Origin: Fennellomyces sp. T-0311
Taxonomy: Eukaryota; Mucoromycota; Mucoromycetes; Mucorales; Lichtheimiaceae
Length of the DNA: 64,000 bases
Direction of reading: 5' to 3'
NCBI GenBank assembly: GCA_025266875.1
Contig: JALLLT010000087.1
Location: 1-64,000, forward strand
Shown here: piece by piece, positions 47,339-57,353 of the stretch
How positions within the stretch are numbered: position 1 is the stretch's first letter
Layout: every line of letters begins with the position of its first letter
Notes under the pieces: model-generated
The model's database searches: none
What the model saw: the letters and a program-made list of their open reading frames with translations, nothing else
What the model was told of the DNA's origin: nothing
Translations under genes and position numbers: made by a program

Positions 47339-48224
47339 TGGAATAACAGGTAGGGATGGGTTTAAACGGTATGAATGAAGTGCCTTCAACGATGCTTCTT
47401 GCACGCATTTATATATCTTCTTGGCCTTTCACTTATGATGTGATCCACGGAAATAAACGTTCTTTGAACACGTAATCACTTCCTTGGCAGCGTGTTTTCT
47501 TCTCATTTCAAACTATCACTTCTCTTGGCAATCCGGATGGATCACGCGTTGACAGGTCATGGCACGATCCAGCATCACGTTTTCGGAATTCCTTTCGACT
47601 TCCTATTTTGACTCTGTGTCTGCATAAGTACGCTGATAAAAATAGCATGTGGCATAATCCTATTTCCTGACATTGAAAGCTCATTGCGATGTGCAACGTT
47701 GCAAGGCTGCTTTTGAAAGAAGAACTTTACGAATGCTCGGTCATCATGTCCTCATCATGAAGGAATCAACGACATTACGAATACTTTTTTTCACTGCTGT
47801 TGCTAAAATTCCCTCTTTATTTTGAATTTTCATCAGCCCACTGCTTTTGCGGTCCACCACTCAGCTAACTTCAACAAAAAAATAAACTATCGGGAGAATT
47901 CCCTTACGGCTCTGTTCACTTTTGCCAAGCACCGCTATTGTTTTACAAGAGAAGCTACTGTTACGCATTGCCTAAATCAGGGTTCTTTGTGTCGTCCATT
48001 GACAAATTACACCGGAAATACCTTTACCGCCTTGCTTGTGCTTACAAACTATGTCAAAAATATCGGAAATACCTTTATCACCCACCACTTTTCCCTTTTC
48101 CCTTCGGAATTGCCATCCGTCGCTGCAAAACTTGGGGGGGTCTGTCCATTCACACGGTCCCCCACTAAAACTAAAATAACCTCTGACTTATACAAGTTCG
48201 AGGTTATTCTACTTTTGCCCAGTG
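47339..48224. other. Right arm and terminus of element E
   Basis: No protein-like ORF. It holds the transposase promoter. Ends in GGGGGGGTCTGTCCATTCAC, then ... ACTTTTGCCCAGTG. Direct repeats of ATCGGAAATACCTTTA-type sequence occur near 48010-48080. Confidence 0.55.
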
Positions 48225-49441
48225 CTCTCGGTGTTTTGCTTAAGCTTTGGCAGGTCTGTCAAAGTAAGCACTGCTGCTTCGTCGCCGCCACCAAAGTACG
48301 TCGTAAATGCTGTCTTGATGCTTGCATAATCTGCTTTCTCAATGTCGCTGAGGCTGTCCCACCAGTAGACAGCTTGCCCCTGCATGCTGATCATGAACTC
48401 TTTTTTCTTGTCATCATCGCTCCACCCATAGTATTCACCCGCCTTCTCGAAGACCAGGAGCCATGCGTACGGGTCTTCGTTGAGATGACCTCGAAAAACT
48501 GGAATATCCATCCGGCGTTTATGGGTTTTCATCGTTGTATCGTTTTGCTGCACGACGCGTACTCTACGGCGTGAATTTTCTGATGAGCCATCAGATGCGC
48601 CATGATCACTGGGAGTTTCGAAGTGATCATCATATTCGTTTGACGATTCGGAATGGATGGATGACAACAAAGTTGTTTGTGCTGCTGGCCGAGTTTGAGT
48701 AACTCGAGTGGTGCGGATTGATGTTGGCAATTGACTCTCTGTTCGTTGCTGCATTACTGCAGTGAGGTTTTGCAAAGCAGTAATAAGGGGCTCATCACGA
48801 GTAGTGAGTGTCTCCTCCATCTGGGAGACTGCAATTTGAGTCCCTCCTGTTGCAGACGCTCTCCATTCCTCGATACGGTTCATCATCTCGCGCTGGGAGA
48901 CATCACGTCGAATCTCTTGTTGTTCGAGTGTTGTAAGCAAACTACGAATTGGCGACAACAAAGGGTGTGGTTGCTGTCCCATCGTCGGTGACGCGGTGGT
49001 GCGGAGTTCCTCATACATGTTGTGCATGTTCCTCGTTAGTTGCTGGATTTCACCCTGGTGCTGTTGCGCTTGCGCTGCAAGAGCTGCATCTCTTGCTTGC
49101 TGCCATTCTCGTTGGCAAGTCAATGCTTGTTCTTGGAGTTCAAGTAGCTGGCGTTGCATTGCTTCCATTTCTCGACGGTAGGCGAGTTCTGTTTGCATGA
49201 ATTGAATTTGTTCTGTTGATAAAACATTGAGTTGTTGCGGAAGCGCCTGTTGGAACTGTTGTTCCCCGATCTGCTGTTGAAACTGTTGTTCTCCAATCGA
49301 CTGTTGACTGGCTTGACTTTGTTGAACTGGCTGTGGATATTGATATCCGGCTGGTAGCTGCTGGCTGAACGACCAAGGACTTTGTTGCTCAGAACCATCT
49401 TGGCTGCCACGTTCAAACGTTTCACGATGCTGTTGATCCAT
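48225..49441 (-). pseudogene. Gypsy copy 2 Gag N-terminal part, cut by element E
   Basis: It starts MDQQHRETFERGSQDG at 49441, then Gln-rich segments (IGEQQFQQ repeated), a coiled coil and the capsid (DIPVFRGHLNEDPYAWLLVF, AVYWWDSLSDIEK, YFGGGDEAAVL). It ends at KLKQNTE where element E begins; the remaining capsid resumes at 41622. This frame is uninterrupted, unlike copy 1. Confidence 0.9.
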
Positions 49442-49459
49442 TTTTGCTTCTCCACCAAA

Positions 49460-49557
49460 TGTAAAAGTATGGTGTAACAACTGACTTTTATTCGATGGGG
49501 GGATAGCGGTATAAATGCTAATACTAAATAGGGGTGTGTGTGACTCTGACTATTACA
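49460..49557 (-). repeat. 5' LTR of gypsy copy 2 (98 bp)
   Basis: Reverse complement of the copy 1 LTR. On its inner side the primer site TGGTGGAGAAGC is present (minus strand, about 49446-49457). Confidence 0.95.
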
Positions 49558-50102
49558 ACTAATAATTCCTGTGTGTAACCAGCTCTACAATCTGCGATAG
49601 TTCCGTCTGCAAGATAGATTGGTTCAGCATCCTTAGATGGTTTATTTATGATGATTCCTTGTTCTTTGCAGAACTTGGGCGACAACGACGAAAAATTAGC
49701 CTCTGGATCTAGTAGACAGTGGACCTCGGTATTCTGTATGATGACCGGAATTAGTGTCTCATCATCGTGAATGACGGAAGGTCCGATTTTGGTAGTGTTC
49801 CTAAAACCGGCCATTCGGGAAAACTTACAGGGTGAAGAGGATGGTTCGCCTCTCTCAGCATCTTTCCTTTGCTGGTCCCGATTTTTCTTTGCCTGTTTGG
49901 CAGCGCGATTGAAGTACGCTCGGCTGGCAGAGCTGCGCCAAGGCTTCTTGTCCTTGTTGGACTTTGGCCCGTTGCCTCGGACTTTCTTGGTGTCACTGCC
50001 GCTGTTCCCAGGAGCGGAGTGCTGTTCCTGCACATGTGAAGGATCGTGGCGACTTTCCCTATCATATGGATGATGACGGTGGTTGTGCGACTTACGGAAC
50101 AA
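49558..50102 (-). pseudogene. Chromovirus I: start of pol (protease)
   Basis: Same frame as the upstream gag, separated by a TGA at about 50115. It encodes a basic His/Arg-rich linker (KSHNHRHHPYDRESRHD), then VHCLLDPEANFSSLSPKF, the protease, with DPE where DTG is usual. It is broken after TQELLV by the LTR of gypsy copy 2. The rest of pol is not in the window. Confidence 0.7.
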
Positions 50103-50114
50103 ATGGTGGTGCTG

Positions 50115-51605
50115 TCATTCGCCTCTGGGGGTACTCAACGCAATGATATGAGGGGCAACCTCATTGATATCAGAGGGCCAGTTGTTGCTGTACTCCTTGG
50201 AAAGCCATTTATAGGCCTCCTGGCGTGAATCCTCTTGCATATGAACAAGGAACGTATCAAACACTACTTGATTAGCAGGCGAATATTCACTTGCTGCTAC
50301 AAGTTCGAGGAAGTGCTCAACGTACTCCGCGAGACTTTCTGAATGCTTTTGATAGCACTCAAGAACCTGCTCATTGTTGTAATGTCTTTGCACTACGGTG
50401 TCAAACAAGGTCGCGATGCCTTCTTTGGCTTGCGCCCAAGTTGGCTCGGACGAAGGATAGGTGTCCTTCAAAAAAGTTGACAACCGTTCACGCTGGGAAT
50501 GGTCGAGTGCGAAGTAAAGCAATCTCTTCCAATGGTTCTCTACATCTAAGTTATGAACCTTGATAGAGGATTCAAAAACTCTCGCCCAATGGACGGTGGT
50601 AGGATAACCTTTTTCCTTGGAGTCCCTGCTGTTGTTACGCGACGAGGGCAACGTATTCAAGATTAACTTAGGCAACCCACTAGGAACGGGTGCCATAACC
50701 TCAGCTTTAGCCTGTACGGCCTCCCATTTTGCCATCTTTTGAGCTCTTTCATTCTTTATCTCAGGAGTCCAGAACTCAGGCTCATCGGGGTGATCCATAT
50801 GGTAGCCTAAGCATACGGAGAGAAGTCTACCGCGCATGGCATCGCACTCTTTTACGAGTTCGTCAACCAAGGTACGTTCCTCAAGAGAAGTTGGTGTGCC
50901 CTGTGCAGTCAATCGGGCAATGCGCGTTGTAAGAGCATCATGCTCCTCCCTGAGACGCTTAACACTCTGGACCTTCAAGACCTTTGGATCGGCATGAATT
51001 GAATGAAGAGACGAACTCAAGGGTGCAAACGGCATATCGACATCCGTATCCGCAACCTGATGGTTTTGGACTGGCGTCGTAACGGTAGGTCCAGCACCGT
51101 GGGGAATGCGCGCTGTGTTCACGGCAATGTTCAAAGCGTCCCCATCCCCATTCAGGTTCAGGTTCTGCATCAACGGTCGCAAATTGCTAACCGTCGTAGC
51201 CTGGTTGGCTTGCTGCTGGAGCTGCTGGAGCTGCTGCTGGAGCTGTTGTTGCTGCTGGAGCTGTTGTTGCTACTGTTGGGCGAACTGCTCCCAAGCGGGT
51301 TGCTGTTGCAGCTGCTGTTGCACAAACTGCTCCCAGACGTCATGGACGACTTGAGGGTCAGCTGCTTGCTGTTGCAACGGTTGCTGTTGAGGCGACGGTT
51401 GCCGCGAGGCTTGCTGCTGCTGGGTGGCCTGCTGCCCACCAAAGTACATTGGTTGCTGTACCATGGGTGGCAAGGCAGTGTTGAGGGAAAACTGCCCAAC
51501 AACGAGTGGGGTGGCGACCAGATTGGGGGTGCCGTTGGCGTGGGAACCGTTGGCATTGTTGGTGTTGGCGGTGGCAGGAGTGTTGACAAGATCGTTGACG
51601 TTCAT
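50115..51605 (-). pseudogene. Chromovirus I Gag with in-frame stop
   Basis: Starts MNVNDLVNTPATANTN at 51605, 42 bases inside the LTR. Long Gln-rich stretches (leucine/glutamine repeats around 51190-51290) are interrupted by TAG at 51270-51272; the frame continues unchanged afterwards (RPLMQNLNLNGDGD). The capsid part has HNLDVENHWKRLLYFALDHS and YQKHSESLAEYVEHFLELV. It ends STPRGE at a TGA. Both stops are one C-to-T change from Gln (CAG) or Arg (CGA) codons. Confidence 0.75.
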
Positions 51606-51647
51606 GTTGGTATTGGGTGTTGAGGTGAGAGAATTCACGAAAAAAAA

Positions 51648-51828
51648 TGAAGTGTTTGGTGTGGTTATGTGTGTGTGTGGACGAAGTAATTCGTGAGACT
51701 CTTTATAGAAGAGATTTATTCTGGAAAAGAGAGAGAGAAACACAAATTGAAAATAGTCTATTTTTAAGCTACCGCATGTTACACCAGATACAACTCATTT
51801 GTCTCCCGATACCACTGGATACGACACA
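51648..51828 (-). repeat. 5' LTR of chromovirus I (about 180 bp)
   Basis: On the minus strand it starts TGTGTCGTATCC (as in G, TGTCGTATCC) and ends AAACACTTCA. TCACGAA (51696-51690, minus) can pair with TTCGTGA just inside the LTR (51641-51635). The outer flank is an exon of transposase J. The outer boundary is uncertain by about 2 bp. Confidence 0.65.
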
Positions 51829-54369
51829 CTCCCGGAAGGTAAGTCAGTCTTAATGCAATTTATCCCGCTAGATTATCTGACATTTTCTTATCAGCACCAA
51901 CACCCATCCAAAACTTGCTGTGTTTCATTGCGTACTTTGTTTCGTTGTTTCACCTGCTCTCCTTGACAGACAGAGCTGCTACGACGTTGCTGCACTTCTT
52001 CAACATGATACTGCCCTTTTTCAACATCGACGCTCGTATTCCGGTAACTCCATCGACCATCAGAAAGGAAATTGACTTCGACCAAATTTCGAGTCATATT
52101 ATCCATATTGTTGTCTGTCCTGAGTGTCATAAGCTCTATGAAATGGATCGTGATCGAATCCCAGATACTTGCGACTTCATTCGTTATCCAAACCACCTTC
52201 AGGAACGTCATCGCCAACCTTGCGGACATCCTTTATTTAAGGATCAACAGAAGAAGTGGCCATGAAAAGAGTATTGCTACAACAGCATTCGAAAACACCT
52301 TGAGCAACTTGTTTGCGCGCCAAGGCTTTGAGGAGAGTATCAATTTGTGGCGTAGACGTCAAAAGCTTACGGATACCTATTTGGATGTTTACGACGGAAG
52401 CATATGGGAAGCGATTCATGATCCTGACGGTGATTTCGCCAGCTACGTGGAGTTGCACGAGAAGTCTCTTCTTCTTACCCTGAATACGGATTGGTTTGGG
52501 CCCTTTGAAAACAGCTCATATTCATGTGGTGCCATATATTTGACCATCAATAATCTTCCTCGCACGGAGCGCTTCAAGAAAGAAAATGTTATTCTTGTCG
52601 GAATCATGCCTGGACCAAAGGAGCCATCGACATACGACATTAATAACTATCTTAAGCCTCTTGTTGATGAGCTGAACATTCTATACCAAGAAGGTATACT
52701 GATCACCACTGCAACTTCACCAACCGAAAAGCAACATGTACGCGCAGCTCTTCTGATGGTCGCTTGCGATATACCTGCAGCAAGGAAAGTGTCTGGTTTC
52801 CTAGGACACATGAGTCGCCGTGCCTGTTATAAGTGCGATAGAACTTTCGAAATCGTCGATGGCATAGTGCAGCACTCGGGTTTTACCACTGCCTATAGCC
52901 AGCCAGATATGAAGGAAAACCGTGATGCTGCCAAAAAATGGCTTACGGCAACGACCAAGTCCGGTCAAGAAGAGTTCGAGAGGGAGTCTGGTGTACGATA
53001 CTCACAGCTGCATGAGTTAGAGTATTTTGATTTGGTGGAACAGACAGTTGTTGATCCCATGCATAATTTGTTGCTTGGGACAACAAAGTACATGCTGGAA
53101 CTTTGGGTTGAGCATGGTGATATCACTGGTGAGGACTTAAGCATCATCAAGAACAAGGCCGCCGGAATCATAGTTCCACCAAACTTCGACATTTTGAAGG
53201 TGCAGAACATCTCGAGCACCGGCTTTTCGTACATGAAAGCTGCTGAATGGAAAAGTTGGTGCCTCGTCTACTCGCCATTCTTGCTGTTTGGTTTGCTTGG
53301 AGACGCCATGTTCGCAAACTGGATGGGCTTTGTCAATGCATGCCGTCTGCTATTCAAGCCATCACTTACCAAGAAAGATGTTGATGATGCCCAGGGCTGC
53401 TTGCTTAAATTCTGTGTGGAATTTGAGAAGCTCTACGGCGCTGATAAGGTCACGCCCAACATGCATATGCATATTCACGTTTGCGACACCATCCGTTCAT
53501 ATGGTCCAGTTTACGCTTTCTGGCTTTTTTCGTTCGAGCGGTATAACGGAATGCTTGGATCCATTGAAACGAATCACAAAGACTCCTTTGAGTCAACATT
53601 CATGAAGCACTTTATTGAACATACATTATCCACCAGTTTTATCAACTCACCCAGCTCGAAAATCCTTCTCAATGGGCACCAAAGAGAGTTTTTAACAGCT
53701 GTGGTGAATACTCGGCCTTCATCAACCATCACCACCTGCTTAAACTCGGCTGATGCATTCAATATCACCGAGTTTACTCTGACATCAACGCAGATCCACC
53801 ATGCAACTGGCTCTGAAGCACTCCCCCCTGACGCTATTGCTGACCGATTTCGCCTGTACGACTTTGATAGCATACCGCGCTATTACAATGCTCTCAAAGA
53901 TTTCTATACTATAACGTATTGTGATGGTGAGCCCGGTCGAATCAATGTAAATATGCATATCGACAAGTTCATGAAGCTATCTTTGCAAGGCTATCAGTAC
54001 CAGTGTATTGAAGGGAGATCAATCCGCGGATCATATATCCAAGCAATTTTTGAGCAAAGCAACAGCAATGGAATATCCGCATTCTCTGGACAGGTGCAGT
54101 TCTACTTTCGCCATAAGCAGGTGATAAATGGCAACGAAGTAACGCATTACTTCGCCTTTGTACGCTGGTACCTGATTCATAAAAGCCGCCAGAATTTCGC
54201 CAACTAAGACATATTTCTGTGGAAGGACAAATTTGAAGATATCGACTTCCATTGTATACTCCCGCTTGCAAGGATTTATTCGCCTATTGCTATTGCCAAG
54301 TATCGACCTACGGTCCGTTCACAAGCATGCATAGTCGTTATCCCCATGGCGAAAAAAACCCTCACATAA
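51829..54369 (+). pseudogene. tnp2-family transposase of element J, broken
   Basis: A diverged relative of transposases B, D and E. A short exon remnant ends at 51838, intron 51839-51894 follows, then the main exon. Motifs: ICHKLY-type zinc ribbon (CPECHKLY), NTDWFGPFENSSYSCGAIYL, VGIMPGPKEPS, GFLGHMSRRACYKCDRTF, DPMHNLLLGTTKYM, NMHMHIHVCDT, SFERYNGM. A one-base shift near 52255 separates the first frame from 52072-54207. An in-frame TAA at 54205-54207 precedes a further 53 codons that clearly continue the protein (HCILPLARIYSPIAIAK ... VVIPMAKKTLT) to 54369. Chromovirus I cuts off the 5' exons. Confidence 0.88.
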
Positions 54370-54452
54370 AGCTTCGAAACAAATTTGTACTTGCGCTTTT
54401 AAAAAGCCCATGCCCAAGCCCTACCACCCTACCATGCTTGTTGTTTTTATTT

Positions 54453-55518
54453 TTAAAAATCATAATCGCTGGCGTACATCCAGTCCGAAAGAGTACTCGA
54501 CGGTGGAGGAATGTCCACAGTTACATACTCTCTGTGTCCCTTGCGACTAATGAATTTGCTGTTCAATCGGCGACGAGTTTGCTTTTTCTCAAGCTCATTA
54601 AGGATTGCGTTTAACTATTTAGTAAGATTGTGTTAATTTTGTTCACTGACTCATTTAAGTACGCTACCTTCTTGCTGCGCCATCGTGGACGCTGTACATG
54701 GTATTCGTTTCTTCCATGTATGCTTTCATCGTCGGAAGTATACGCCTTATCACGGACGACTAACGCGATCTCAGGAAGCGGCTCGTTATATTTCTGCATG
54801 ATCTCATCCCGATACTCGATCAGCATAGCCTTTCTTTTATTATATTTCTATGGGTATACAGTCTCAGTATATGCTTCTGCTGGTATGAAGTACCACAAAC
54901 CTTATTCTTGCGTCCAGCACGTCGGACACCCTGATTGAACTTCTCGAGTTCCTCTGTGGTCTTCGTGGCGTAATCCTTCTTGTTTTGGAAATTTTTCGCC
55001 ACCATGGTTCGCACTTTGCGAGAAAAGTTCTTGATATGCAAGAACCTATCAGCTTTTTCCACCAGGTTTTCGCGCAGTTTGGCAGCGATAGCCTTGTTGT
55101 GCGGGTCCTTAAGATCCGTCTCAAAGTTATACGTATACTTTACAGGATCTTCCCTAATCAGCTTCTCATGCTCGAGATGCAGGACTGACTATTAGTCGAC
55201 GTATTAGTAAGTAGCATAAGTACTTATATATATTCTACAAAAACATACGCTCAATTCAGGCTGTCTTCCGAGGCCATCGTCATCATCGCCTTGTGGCTGT
55301 GGTTGCGTTGTTGCAGGAGCCAATGTCGATACTGCAGCAGATTCCGCCACCACCTCCCGAACGCATTCCTTCATCATCACCTTGAGTGCGTCAGGCTGCA
55401 GGTGAGCCATCGACTGGCTACTTTTCTTCTGCAAACTCGCGATCCGCTGGCTTAACTGCTTTTGCATACGCGCAAGACCAGTGGCAGGATCCTGATTTTC
55501 GCTGCTGTTAAGAGACAT
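54453..55518 (-). CDS. Companion protein of tnp2 element J (293 aa, four exons)
   Basis: Found by position and weak similarity to the B/D/E companions. Exons: 55518-55249, 55188-54901, 54829-54668, 54614-54453, all whole-codon lengths; the joined frame is open (293 aa). The N-terminus is a coiled coil (QLSQRIASLQKKSSQS) and is not Asn rich. Exon 2 carries the core (YTYNFETDLKDPHNKAIAAK ... VRTMVAKNFQNKK). Exon 3 has LIEYRDEIMQKY and SDDESIHGR. Exon 4 has LEKKQTRRRLNSKF and ends STLSDWMYASDYDF. The stop is 83 bp from the last codon of transposase J. The exon plan and tail-to-tail layout match the other three, which supports homology despite low identity. Confidence 0.75.
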
Positions 55519-57353
55519 GGTAAACTATAGGTTGTCGGGTTATTAATGACAGGTGAGCTGGTAGATTAAATACTTGCTGCTATAGTAAAAGTGAATAAAG
55601 TATTGTGACCTATGAAGAGGACAAAGGTAAAAGTGTTGTCAACGTAGCTTCGATTTATACAACAAGCAACCTTCCGGTTTTGATCAGCGTTTCCATTTTA
55701 AGTGACATATTTTGGCATCCCCAAAACAAGGCACTATGACGCGCAGCTCTTCCACTCACACATTTTTTTTTTCGTTTGCTCACGGTAAAGCACTAAAACC
55801 TCCTCATCCAGATGCAATAATTAGCTTCTCCATGTAAGAGTACTAAAGTTACCTCTTTATATCTAACTGCTTTTTAACAATGATATGAGCCATGGCACTG
55901 TTGCTTGAGAGCTTCGTAATAGCGCAGAACGTGAACGTCGCTTACGACATCTTAGTCATGGGCAGAAGCAATGGGGCAGGTATGATTGTTCATGTATCAT
56001 TTACAATAGCTAAGCATACAGTCACCAACGACTATTGCCTATAGCTCTGCCAGTATGTACCTTCGCAAACACTATGGGGCGTCATATCGATTTATGGTAA
56101 GGGACTTTTGTATCTGAAACTTGCAACCGTTTTGTATGATGCTATGATCTGTGGATACCGGCCCAGCCTAGGTAAACTTATAAGATATATGATACTCACT
56201 CAAATCGCGAAACTAACGAACCGCTCTTATAGGATTTGAAGAACATCAGTTGTATGGAGAAACAGGTAGACCGTCAATCAATTTTCTTATATTGCCTCAA
56301 AAATAAGAAATGGCTCCCCACCCCCCAATACCTCAAATTTATTTCAGAGTCAGATGGCTAACGTCATTGCTGGTGTAGTAGGTGCGTAGAAAAAAAAGTA
56401 AAAGAGCGTTAAGTCCCTTTGTACCACTATTAAAAACAGCTCAAACTTCAGCATTGCAAGATGGCAGCTGCGATTTCGTTGGAAGGTATTAAGCACTACA
56501 AGAAAAAAAGCTAAGAAAGCTAGTGTAACCGACGAAATAGGTGTAAAAACAGTGAAGGGGCTTATTTTTTTTTATTTTCTAGTGAGCCGGAAGTATTGGC
56601 CAACAATCTGTGAAGACGATTCAGCAAGCATTGGAACGCAATTTGATGAAACAATCTTAATGGAAGGATCTGTGATCGAGTCAAGTGGATTAGGCTGGAC
56701 AGAAAGAAAAAGTGTAAGAAAACGCGTGTTTACTATTTTTCTGTTAAAGTTGGCATAGCCCCGTTGCGAATGGCGAGACATTGTGAAAGACGATTTGTTC
56801 ACGAATCAAAATACATTGTGCAGCACGATTCCCATTCCAAGGCAGCACCTCATTGTGCATGTTCAAAAGACATAAATTGTCTGTGACAGCAAGAATGCAC
56901 AGACAGGTATAAAGCATAATAGCGCGCCTTTATGTTTCTGTAGTAAGGCACCACCGGTTTACTAATACTTTCGCCTACAATTGCCAATTCCAATAATAGA
57001 ACATCATGCAATATAAGGTATGTGTGTACATCGCCATGCGTCATAATATGTATGGAAAGCAGTTATAAAACGCAGTTATTTTCTATGCCTAGAAGGTACA
57101 CCAATCCGGTTTGGGAAGTGTTTTCCTGGAAATACAAGCATAAGACTATTAGTGCTTGTAGTACAAACCTTATGCAATATCCGATTATGTATAATCGCCT
57201 GAGCCTTAATCATCATACATGGCTATCATCTTGGTAGTCTGGTTATTGTAAGTGGTTTTGTGGTGTTACGAAATGGGGTGGCGATATTTGTATATAATAC
57301 TAATACATATTTTTGTAAATCTATAGAATATAATAAAGAAGAAAAGGTTGGGA
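55519..57353. other. Long non-coding stretch beyond the J companion
   Basis: AT-rich, with only short ORFs and no recognisable protein. It should contain the companion-side arm of element J and the 3' end of the MULE at 57354, but I could not find a CACTG terminus, the conserved inboard block, or a clear MULE terminal repeat. Confidence 0.5.

Larger units (their letters stand above)
41623..48224. mobile_element. Complete tnp2-type (CACTA/CMC) DNA transposon E, 6602 bp
   Basis: Both termini read CACTGGGCAAAA inward (12 identical bases, then partial similarity with a shared GAATAA). It is inserted in the capsid region of gypsy copy 2. The pre-insertion sequence is known from copy 1, and the flanks are ...CATACTC | element | CTCTCGGTG..., which shows a 3-bp CTC duplication, as expected for CACTA elements. 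Contents: companion gene (42907-44129, plus) and transposase (47338-44205, minus), both open. Confidence 0.95.
37792..49557 (-). mobile_element. Short-LTR gypsy element, copy 2, inverted and split by element E
   Basis: LTRs at 37792-37888 and 49460-49557. The internal sequence is near-identical to copy 1, read on the opposite strand. It is interrupted at 41623-48224 by tnp2 element E. Its inner flank is GCTTT (the reverse complement of AAAGC, in the spacer) and its outer flank is ACTAA inside chromovirus I, so the two ends do not match as a target duplication. Confidence 0.9.

Noticed and set aside
55519..57353. Small host genes in the long ORF-poor stretch
   Set aside because: Only short frames without motifs or splice logic; no support beyond chance.
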